Source: Treponema sp. (GTDB taxonomy: Bacteria > Spirochaetota > Spirochaetia > Treponematales > Breznakiellaceae). Taken from it: a DNA stretch of 13,638 nt. This document shows, piece by piece, positions 1-5,572 of this stretch. The notes beneath the pieces are model-generated. The model saw only the letters and a list, made by a program, of their open reading frames with translations, was not told the origin of the DNA and did not search any database. Numbering within the stretch: position 1 is the first letter of the stretch; each line of letters opens with the position of its first letter. The translations under genes and the position numbers were made by a program. The stretch lies in NCBI GenBank assembly GCA_031273835.1, contig JAISRD010000085.1, positions 1 through 13,638 of the forward strand, given 5' to 3'.

Positions 1-1
1 G

Positions 2-18
2 TTTGTTAGCCATGCCCC
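2..18. repeat. 17-base motif shared with the methyltransferase II leader
   Basis: Bases 2-18 match 12383-12399 at 14 of 17 positions, starting with the identical octamer TTTGTTAG. Both copies lie on the downstream side of a leftward TTGACA box. In the right-hand copy the surrounding 16 bases form a near-palindrome (TTAGG, six bases, CCTAA). This could be an operator for a shared regulator, but the distance to the -35 box differs (26 versus 13 bases), and a chance match in two A/T-rich leaders is not excluded. Confidence 0.3.
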
Positions 19-21
19 TTG

Positions 22-50
22 TCTATAACCTGCTTTTCAAAAGCTGTCAA
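22..50 (-). promoter_or_regulatory. Leftward sigma70-type promoter of a gene off the left edge
   Basis: Read on the minus strand, TTGACA (complement of 45-50) is followed by a 17-base spacer and TATAGA (complement of 22-27). This is a consensus -35 and a 5/6 -10 at ideal spacing. Transcription would start near base 15 and run out of the window, so a divergent gene, possibly the regulator or another part of the pathway, is expected just to the left. No coding start for it is visible here. Confidence 0.6.
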
Positions 51-143
51 TCGAGAATATCGACCGCAGGGGGCCGTGGCTGTCCCCTAATCACCCGTTC
101 GACCTGTTTGGGAGCAAAAATTTTACTTTTTTTTCATTTTTTT

Positions 144-167
144 CTTGACAGGTGGAATTTTGTCAAG
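144..167. repeat. Inverted repeat spanning the promoter spacer
   Basis: CTTGACA (144-150) and TGTCAAG (161-167) are perfect 7-base inverted arms around a 10-base centre. The left arm includes the -35 hexamer and the right arm abuts the -10 hexamer, so a dimeric protein bound here would block RNA polymerase. The repeat could also arise simply because the -35 box is mirrored by chance. Confidence 0.45.
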
Positions 168-173
168 TATAAT
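145..173 (+). promoter_or_regulatory. Perfect-consensus sigma70 promoter of the operon
   Basis: TTGACA at 145-150 and TATAAT at 168-173 are separated by exactly 17 bases, so both hexamers and the spacing match the housekeeping sigma consensus. A T-rich stretch at about 114-144 directly upstream could act as an UP element. Transcription would start near 180, giving a leader of about 60 bases before the first start codon at 241. A promoter this strong in front of a catabolic operon suggests that control is by repression. Confidence 0.85.
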
Positions 174-176
174 TGC

Positions 177-203
177 TTATACGTATAAATAATGTATACG
201 TAT
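177..203. promoter_or_regulatory. Operator-like tandem palindromes after the start site
   Basis: TTATACGTATAA at 177-188 is a perfect 12-base palindrome. The core TATACGTAT repeats at 195-203, giving two sites 17 bases apart, and ATACGTAT within it (196-203) is also palindromic. They lie over and just downstream of the expected transcription start, a typical repressor position. Short A/T-rich palindromes of this kind are bound by GntR- or LacI-type sugar regulators; the actual regulator is not in the window. Confidence 0.55.
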
Positions 204-240
204 GCAGGTTTTGAAAAAGATTTTTTTATGGAGGATGTGT

Positions 241-1485
241 ATGGAAAACATGCAGGAACTTTATGACGCGCGGTTAAAGCGGGTCAGTGACGCGGTACAG
301 TTGAAGGAACCGGATAGAATTCCCATTGTTCCGGTATTTCAGGCCTATCCTGTCTATTTTGCGAAAAAGTGGACCATCAAAGACATTATGTACGACTACC
401 GCAAGGCGACGGATATCTATGATACCTTCTACAGTTACTACAAGCCCGATATGGGCTGGGACCCGATTTTGTTTTATCCCGCCAACTATATGGAAAAATC
501 CGGTATTACCTGGTTCAAATGGCCGGGCAACCGGATCGAAGAGTCCAATATCATGTATCAATTCATAGAAGACGAGTACATGAAAGAGGATGAGTATGCC
601 GAAGCGATCCATGACATCACCAAATTCATGATGAACAAATGGATACCCCGGAGCTTTGCGAACCTAAGCGGCCTGGCGAAGGTTGATTTTCGCAATTCCA
701 TGTGGTTCGGTCACATGGGTTCCTTTGCCGCTTTTTCGGACCCCGAGGTTGTCAAGACCTTTGAAACCCTGGCGGAAACCGGAAAGATGCTTCTGGACTG
801 GTTCATCTATCTTGGCGAATACCAGGCCCATATGAAGGAAAAATTCGGTATGCCGCCCCTGTATGCGGGTTTTGCCTATGCACCCTTTGACATGATCGGC
901 GACAGTATGCGGGGTACCAGGGAAATCCTCCTGGACATGATGGATCGTCCCGATGAGGTGCTGGCCCTTATTGATGTGGTAACTAAGTTTGCGATCAAGG
1001 ATACCATCGCCGGCTGCCAAGGCAAGGCGGTACCCTATGTCTGGTTCTGGCTTCACAAGGGTGTGGACACTTTCATGTCCGATGAGCATTTTAAGAAATT
1101 CTACTGGCCCTCGCTCCGGCAGTATATTACCGAAGTGGCAAACGCGGGACTAACCCCTATGGTATATGTGGAAGGGGCTTATAACAGCCGCCTTGAATAC
1201 CTAAAGGAAGTCCCCGCCGGTAAGGTGATCTATAACTTTGAGTATACCGACATGGCAAAGGCAAAGAAGGTATTGGGGGGCCATTCCTGTATCATGGGTA
1301 ATGTTCCTGCGGTTCCCCTTACCTACGGTAAAAAACAGGAAACTGTGGATTACTGTAAATGGCTCATCGACACCTGCGCCCCCGGCGGCGGTTTTATCAT
1401 GGATACCAGTACCATGGTGGACGACGCGAAACAGGAAAATATCGACGCCATGTTCGAGACAACCTTTACCTATGGGGTGCGCTGA
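241..1485 (+). CDS. UroD-superfamily corrinoid methyltransferase (substrate methyltransferase I)
   Basis: This 414-residue cytoplasmic protein has the uroporphyrinogen decarboxylase fold family signature: an N-terminal PDRIP segment (24-28), a DxFMSDEHF-type segment (276-284), GNVPAVPL (353-360), and a C-terminal GGGFIMDTS (382-390) with QEN (398-400) before the last helix. Family members next to B12-binding proteins (MtaA, MtbA, CmuA and O-demethylase components) move methyl groups to or from cobalamin. The corrinoid gene follows 63 bases downstream, so a substrate:corrinoid methyltransferase is the best call; true UroD for haem synthesis is unlikely in this setting. At the strand where MtaA/MtbA carry the zinc-binding HxC there is instead Y309-V-E311, and the distal Cys position is Gly, so it is probably not a thiol-methylating enzyme. 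An HSC at 348-350 lies elsewhere in the fold. The start at 241 is chosen because GGAGG (230-234) is 6 bases upstream; in-frame starts at 202 and 235 lack usable spacing. Substrate unknown. Confidence 0.85.
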   Translation: MENMQELYDARLKRVSDAVQLKEPDRIPIVPVFQAYPVYFAKKWTIKDIMYDYRKATDIYDTFYSYYKPDMGWDPILFYPANYMEKSGITWFKWPGNRIEESNIMYQFIEDEYMKEDEYAEAIHDITKFMMNKWIPRSFANLSGLAKVDFRNSMWFGHMGSFAAFSDPEVVKTFETLAETGKMLLDWFIYLGEYQAHMKEKFGMPPLYAGFAYAPFDMIGDSMRGTREILLDMMDRPDEVLALIDVVTKFAIKDTIAGCQGKAVPYVWFWLHKGVDTFMSDEHFKKFYWPSLRQYITEVANAGLTPMVYVEGAYNSRLEYLKEVPAGKVIYNFEYTDMAKAKKVLGGHSCIMGNVPAVPLTYGKKQETVDYCKWLIDTCAPGGGFIMDTSTMVDDAKQENIDAMFETTFTYGVR

Positions 1486-1538
1486 AACATTTCGGACCTG
1501 ACTGCGGCATGACGCATATGCCGCAATTAATTTTATAG
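1482..1538 (+). pseudogene. C-terminal relic of a cupin/isomerase gene
   Basis: Bases 1482-1511 read LKHFGPDCGM, identical to residues 387-396 of the cupin protein encoded at 3214-4422. At DNA level 25 of 30 bases match and all five differences are synonymous third-position changes. That is the pattern expected from a diverged coding copy, not from a regulatory repeat. The frame stays open to TAG at 1536-1538, but the last eight residues differ. The relic begins within the TGA stop (1483-1485) of the preceding methyltransferase, and upstream of it similarity disappears. It looks like the tail of a lost paralogue, or a recombination scar left when the methyltransferase gene was placed in front of the corrinoid gene. 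No sign that it is translated. Confidence 0.7.
1503..1525 (+). promoter_or_regulatory. Intercistronic stem-loop before the corrinoid gene
   Basis: TGCGGCAT (1503-1510) and ATGCCGCA (1518-1525) form a perfect 8-base-pair stem with a 7-base loop. It is followed by an A/T stretch without a clean T run, then the AGGAG ribosome site (1537-1541) of the next gene. It could stabilise or process the mRNA, or act as a weak terminator adjusting the ratio of methyltransferase to corrinoid protein. Its left arm lies in the relic coding sequence. Confidence 0.5.
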
Positions 1539-1548
1539 GAGTGCTTTT

Positions 1549-2193
1549 ATGGCTGATTTTACTGAAAGTTATAACGAGATTTCCCGGCTTTTGCAAAGCG
1601 GAAAAGCTAAGGACATTGCGGTTTCCGTTCAAAAAGCCCTTGATGACGGGGCTTCCCCCCGGGAAATATTGGAGAAGGGACTTATTGCCGGTATGAGTAT
1701 CGTCGGTGGAAAATTCAAACGGGGAGAAGTATTTGTACCTGAGGTGTTGATTGCCGCCCGTGCCATGAACACCGCCACCGCCGCCCTAAAACCCGCCCTG
1801 GCAAAGGCCGGTGTCCAGCCTGTAGGCAGGGCGATTATCTGTACCGTTAAGGGGGACCTTCACGATATTGGGAAAAATCTTGTCAAGATGATGATAGAAG
1901 GCAAGGGTATTGAGGTGGAAGATCTGGGGGTTGACTGTGATCCCCAGAAGATTGTCGAGGCCGTAAAGAATTCCAACGCCAAAGTAGTTTGCCTTTCCGC
2001 TCTGCTGACCACTACCATGATGGCCCAAAGGGATGCTGTTGACGCCCTTAAAAACGCCGGGATCCGGGAAAAGGTCAAAATTATGGTGGGCGGCGCCCCG
2101 GTAACTCAGGGTTTTGCTGACGAAATCGGCGCAGATGCCTATACCGCCGACGCCGCTTCCGCCGCGGAAGTGTGCCGGGCTTACTACGGCTAA
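1549..2193 (+). CDS. B12-binding corrinoid methyl-carrier protein (MtaC/MtbC-like)
   Basis: This 214-residue protein has the two-domain build and usual length of methyltransferase corrinoid proteins. Residues 1-85 form the helical cap, including GLIAGM (44-49), FKRGEVFVPEVL (56-67) and the following AA..M. Residues 91-214 form the Rossmann-like B12 domain with the base-off cobalamin motif D103-L-H105-D-I-G108, in which His105 would be the lower cobalt ligand, then S150..L153-TTT and GGAPV (181-185). It should accept a methyl group from the substrate through the upstream UroD-type enzyme and pass it to tetrahydrofolate through a pterin-domain methyltransferase such as the one at 11551-12357. 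AGGAG at 1537-1541 supports the start. No reductive activator of corrinoid proteins is encoded in the window, although such carriers need one. Confidence 0.93.
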   Translation: MADFTESYNEISRLLQSGKAKDIAVSVQKALDDGASPREILEKGLIAGMSIVGGKFKRGEVFVPEVLIAARAMNTATAALKPALAKAGVQPVGRAIICTVKGDLHDIGKNLVKMMIEGKGIEVEDLGVDCDPQKIVEAVKNSNAKVVCLSALLTTTMMAQRDAVDALKNAGIREKVKIMVGGAPVTQGFADEIGADAYTADAASAAEVCRAYYG

Positions 2194-2319
2194 AAAAACC
2201 GGCGTTGCCGGTAAAAAAAGTCAGCGGAAGCATTGGTTAACCACGGCCCAGAGAGAATTCCGTGAGGCCCGGTTAACTCAGATTTGCCGTAGACTTTTAT
2301 ACAACGGAGGGTGCGAATT
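2194..2319 (+). other. Longest spacer inside the operon, with small hairpins
   Basis: Directly after the corrinoid gene, ACCGGC-GTT-GCCGGT (2198-2212) forms a 6-base-pair hairpin flanked by A runs on both sides, so it lacks the T tract of a rightward terminator. Further on, GGTTAAC occurs at 2235-2241 and 2271-2277, flanking a weak CACGG/CCGTG stem (2242-2246 with 2260-2264). No credible promoter fits between these elements and the GGAGG at 2306-2310. The spacer divides the methyl-transfer pair from the sugar genes and could hold an RNA processing site. I recognise no gene in it. Confidence 0.4.
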
Positions 2320-3201
2320 ATGAAGAAAATTTCCATTGGAAGCTGGGCGTATGCTTTTTTGAAGACGCCCATACTACTGCCTGAGGCCTGCGCAAAACTC
2401 GGTGAACTGGGTTTTGACGGGATAAGCATGGGAGGTTTTAAACCCCACGCGAATCCTGAAACCTACGATACCGATGAAAAGCGGAAGGAACTGGCGGAGC
2501 TGCTTAAGAAAAACAAGCTGGAAGTCGCCGAGTTTGCCTGTGATCTTTGGAGCATCGACGCCCTTAAAAAGGCCGATGACTGGGTGGCGCTTTTTGAGGT
2601 TAACGCGGAATTCGCTCAAAAAATGGGCTGGAAGATCATCCGGGTTGATACCGGGACGCCCCCCGTCCTGCCCGGCGGGATGAGCTATGCCCAGGCCAGG
2701 GCCAAGATAACCGATAACTTCAAACGGATATCAAAGATCGCGCAGAAGTACGGTTTGCAGGTTACCTGGGAGTTTGAACCGGGATTCATCATCAACGAGC
2801 CCAAGTACATCCTTGAAACCTTCGAGGCGGTGGGAGAACCGAATTTCGGCATCCTCTTTGACACCTGCCACGGGTATATGTCGGCGGAAATAGGAGCGCG
2901 GCATATAGAACCTGGTACCTTAAAGGGCGGTGTCCTGGAATTCATTGAACTCCTCAAAGACAAGATAAATGTGGTCCATGTGATCGATTCCGACGGAACC
3001 CTCAACGATCAGGGAACCAGCACCCATTCACCTTTCGGTCAGGGCAAGCTTGATTTCGACGCCCTCATTCCGGCTCTGCTTAACAAGGCTAACTATAAAG
3101 GCGAGTGGTGGGCCATAGATCTTTGCGAGTGTCCGGACGCCTGGCAGGAGACCACTGCCTGTAAAGCCTTTGTCGATAAATTCAACGCAAAATACAGTTA
3201 A
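2320..3201 (+). CDS. Xylose-isomerase-like TIM-barrel sugar isomerase/epimerase
   Basis: This 293-residue protein belongs to the AP-endonuclease-2/xylose-isomerase-like TIM-barrel family, which includes IolE, IolI, hydroxypyruvate isomerase and ketose 3-epimerases. Strands and likely metal ligands appear in order: GFDGI (31-35), WEFEPG (150-155, E151 or E153), FDTCH (180-184, D181), VVHVIDSDG (218-226, H220 and D223), and WWAIDLCE (263-270). The usual last Glu ligand is D267 or E270 here, which makes the exact reaction uncertain. It probably isomerises, epimerises or dehydrates a sugar or inositol intermediate. GGAGG at 2306-2310 lies nine bases before ATG 2320, so I chose that over the in-frame GTG at 2311, which touches the ribosome site. 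The following gene starts 12 bases after the stop, implying co-translation. Confidence 0.82.
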   Translation: MKKISIGSWAYAFLKTPILLPEACAKLGELGFDGISMGGFKPHANPETYDTDEKRKELAELLKKNKLEVAEFACDLWSIDALKKADDWVALFEVNAEFAQKMGWKIIRVDTGTPPVLPGGMSYAQARAKITDNFKRISKIAQKYGLQVTWEFEPGFIINEPKYILETFEAVGEPNFGILFDTCHGYMSAEIGARHIEPGTLKGGVLEFIELLKDKINVVHVIDSDGTLNDQGTSTHSPFGQGKLDFDALIPALLNKANYKGEWWAIDLCECPDAWQETTACKAFVDKFNAKYS

Positions 3202-3213
3202 AAAGGATTGCTT

Positions 3214-4422
3214 ATGCCGGCGGATAGAAAGACCTTAAAGGACATACTTGAAAAAGGCGGCGGAATACTTTCCCTCATGCCAACCTGGGTACCCAGGCCG
3301 TTTAACCGCCCGGGAAAACGGATACGGCTCCACCCCGATGATTACTATGCTATGGGGATGAAGCGGGGCGCCATTGTGGAGCGCTGGTTTTCCTCCATTA
3401 CCAGGGTGGAGACCGAAGGCGCCGTGGAAAACGAGGGAATGAGTTTTGTAAATGTGGACGGCAGAACGGATCATGGAATACTGTTCAAGGAATTTGTTGA
3501 CGGGCTGGGGGTGGAACTCTTCGGACAGGCCCTGATGGACAAGTACGGAACTTGGCCCATGTATTCAAAATTTTATGATTACAACGAGCCCCTTTTCCAC
3601 CATGTCCATCACCGGGAAGAAGCCTGCGCGAAAGTCGGGGTAACCCCCAAGCACGAACACTACTTCTTTCCAAAACAGTACAACAACCATCTGGGAACCC
3701 GTCCCACCACCTTTTTCGGTTTTGATCCGTCGGTAAGCAAAGAGGAAGTAAAGGCCCGGCTGGCTCTGTACGAAACTGCCAATAACCGGATTCTGGAACT
3801 TTCCCGGGCCTTTCAGGTTGAACTTGGTACCGGCTGGTTTACCCAGGCCGGGGTAGTCCACGCGCCGGGCTCCCTCTGTACCTACGAGCCCCAGTGGAAC
3901 AGCGACGTTATGGCCCTGTGGGAAAATGTCGTGGGTTCCGGGGAGATCTTTGACTACCATTGGCTTTGCGGCTATCTGCCCAAAGGTAAGGAGCGGGATC
4001 TTGACGCGATAATGGACACCATCGACTGGGAACTTAACACCCTGCCTGACTACCGGGAACGTTTTTTCCGTCCCCCCGTGACGGATGAGGGCGGCGACGG
4101 CTATGTCCAGAACTGGATCTGCTACGGCAACGACTATGTGGCGGCCAAGGAACTGACGGTAGAACCGGGCAGAACCGTTACCATTAAAGACAAGGCGGCC
4201 TACGGATGTCTGGCAGTACAGGGCCGGGGGGAATTCGGGAATTTTGTCTGCGAGTCCCCGACCCTGATCCGTTACGGGCAGCCCAGCGCGGATGAATTTT
4301 ATGTTTCGCACAAAGCGGCCGGCGAGGGGGTATGCGTAAAAAACACGTCCCCCGTTGAACCGCTTGTCATACTAAAACACTTCGGCCCCGACTGCGGTAT
4401 GCCGGAGAAGGGTCAATTCTAA
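3214..4422 (+). CDS. Cupin-fold sugar isomerase, phosphomannose-isomerase-like
   Basis: This 402-residue protein shows features of the class I mannose-6-phosphate isomerase/cupin group. There is a His-rich metal site (H129-H130-V-H132-H133-R-E135), a second HEH at 147-149, and a GTGWFTQAGVVHAPG segment (205-219) with the loop HAPG typical of phosphomannose isomerases. A C-terminal beta-rich region starting with VEPGRTVTI (316-324) resembles the second cupin barrel. It may interconvert aldose and ketose forms of the imported sugar, alongside the TIM-barrel protein upstream. The start at 3214 has AAAGGA at 3202-3207 six bases before it. The last residues, LKHFGPDCGM followed by a short tail, recur as a relic at 1482-1511. 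Family membership is reasonably clear, but substrate and reaction are not. Confidence 0.7.
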   Translation: MPADRKTLKDILEKGGGILSLMPTWVPRPFNRPGKRIRLHPDDYYAMGMKRGAIVERWFSSITRVETEGAVENEGMSFVNVDGRTDHGILFKEFVDGLGVELFGQALMDKYGTWPMYSKFYDYNEPLFHHVHHREEACAKVGVTPKHEHYFFPKQYNNHLGTRPTTFFGFDPSVSKEEVKARLALYETANNRILELSRAFQVELGTGWFTQAGVVHAPGSLCTYEPQWNSDVMALWENVVGSGEIFDYHWLCGYLPKGKERDLDAIMDTIDWELNTLPDYRERFFRPPVTDEGGDGYVQNWICYGNDYVAAKELTVEPGRTVTIKDKAAYGCLAVQGRGEFGNFVCESPTLIRYGQPSADEFYVSHKAAGEGVCVKNTSPVEPLVILKHFGPDCGMPEKGQF

Positions 4423-4440
4423 ATTTTTAAGGAGAGAGTT

Positions 4441-5514
4441 ATGGCTAAGATGAAGGTACAGAATTTTTATGAACCCCTGGTTATGAAGTACGAAGAGCAC
4501 GACATACCGGAAATAGCGGATAACGAGGTATTGGTAAAGGTAAAGGCCGTGGGTATATGCGGTTCCGATATTTCGTATTATTACGGGCACAGCCCCCTGG
4601 GAACGGCCAGCGGCAAAGGTCCCCTCTACCTCGGACATGAGGCATCGGGGGTGGTTACGAAGGTGGGTAAAATACCCGCAGGATTCGGACTTTTTAAGGA
4701 AGGAGACAGGGTCGCCATCAATCCGGTACAGCAGTGTAACGCTTGTCCGGCCTGTATGCGCGGGGAATTCAATGCTTGTACCCATTGTGAAGTTATCGGC
4801 GTTTCGGTGAACGGCTGTTTCGCCGAATATGTCAAGGTAAAATTTACCCATGCGTATAAAATTCCCGATGAAGTAAGCTTTGAGTCCGCGGCGCTGGCGG
4901 AACCCCTGGCTTGTTCTACCCACGGCGTTAAGCTGCTGGATATACAGCTCGGGCAGGCCGCGGCTGTTTATGGCCTGGGCAGCATAGGCCTTATGATGGT
5001 TCAGCTTGCCAAAGCGTCCGGGGCAGGTAAGGTTATAGCCCTGGGGGCCCATGACTTCGGCCTTGAAAAGGCAAAGCAGCTTGGGGCGACCCATCTCATC
5101 AATACGCGGGAGAAAAGCTCCCCCTATTACGCGGAAAATACCGAAAAGAAAGCTTCGGAAATAAACGGTGAAAGGCTTCCCCGGTGCATCGTTGCCACCA
5201 GTAATATGGCGGCTCTCCAGGACGCGATTAAAATAACGGGACCTTGTTCTACCATCGTATATTTCGGTCTTCCGGGACCTCAGGACGAACTAAAGGTTCC
5301 CGTCCTTGACGCGATACAGTCTGAACGTACCCTGAAGTTTTCCTGGCTCGCGCCGCTGGTGTGGGACAATGTTTTCGCCGCCATTGCCTCCGGACAGGTT
5401 AAGCTTGATTCCATTATTACCCACAAATTTAAACTTGAGGACGCCGAAAAGGGGATCACGTTTATGAAGGAGAGCAAGGAAAACAAGGTAAAAGGCATAC
5501 TTGTTTTAGAATGA
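4441..5514 (+). CDS. Zinc-dependent medium-chain dehydrogenase (sorbitol/threonine-dehydrogenase-like)
   Basis: This 357-residue protein is a canonical medium-chain alcohol/polyol dehydrogenase. Catalytic zinc ligands are C40 (GICGSD), H66-E67 (GHEASG) and probably E154 (AEPLAC). The structural zinc lobe has C99, C102, C105 and C113. The nucleotide-binding turn is G178-L-G-S-I-G183. At the end of the second Rossmann strand, where NAD-dependent members normally have Asp, the segment reads IALGAHD (199-205) with Gly202 at the acidic position, so cofactor preference may be unusual, possibly NADP. It probably oxidises a secondary hydroxyl of the imported sugar or polyol, or its demethylated product. 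AAGGAGAG at 4429-4436 gives a strong ribosome site, and the gene starts 18 bases after the cupin gene. Confidence 0.9.
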   Translation: MAKMKVQNFYEPLVMKYEEHDIPEIADNEVLVKVKAVGICGSDISYYYGHSPLGTASGKGPLYLGHEASGVVTKVGKIPAGFGLFKEGDRVAINPVQQCNACPACMRGEFNACTHCEVIGVSVNGCFAEYVKVKFTHAYKIPDEVSFESAALAEPLACSTHGVKLLDIQLGQAAAVYGLGSIGLMMVQLAKASGAGKVIALGAHDFGLEKAKQLGATHLINTREKSSPYYAENTEKKASEINGERLPRCIVATSNMAALQDAIKITGPCSTIVYFGLPGPQDELKVPVLDAIQSERTLKFSWLAPLVWDNVFAAIASGQVKLDSIITHKFKLEDAEKGITFMKESKENKVKGILVLE

Positions 5515-5572
5515 TTGATACATAAGGCCTTTTTCCGGCGGTTACATTTTCTTAAGGGTACAGGTTGACAAT

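Noticed and set aside
3..188. Small open frame of 61 codons in the left regulatory region
   Set aside because: It has no ribosome site, overlaps both promoters and the palindromes, and its product resembles no family I recognise.
241..1485. Genuine uroporphyrinogen decarboxylase of haem synthesis
   Set aside because: No haem genes are nearby, a B12 carrier gene follows immediately, and the sequence fits the methyltransferase branch of the superfamily better.
2198..2212. GC-rich hairpin after the corrinoid gene as a rightward terminator
   Set aside because: The stem is followed by A residues, not T residues, and the same-strand genes continue. A terminator for the opposite strand would serve no gene seen here.
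2273..2303. Internal promoter before the TIM-barrel gene (TTAACT ... TATACA)
   Set aside because: The hexamers are poor, the spacing is 19 bases, and the start would fall on or after the ribosome site, leaving no leader.
3565..5094. Long antisense open frames opposite the cupin and dehydrogenase genes (over 240 codons each)
   Set aside because: The forward frames encode recognisable conserved proteins with ribosome sites, while the reverse products show no family motifs. They follow from the codon bias of the real genes.
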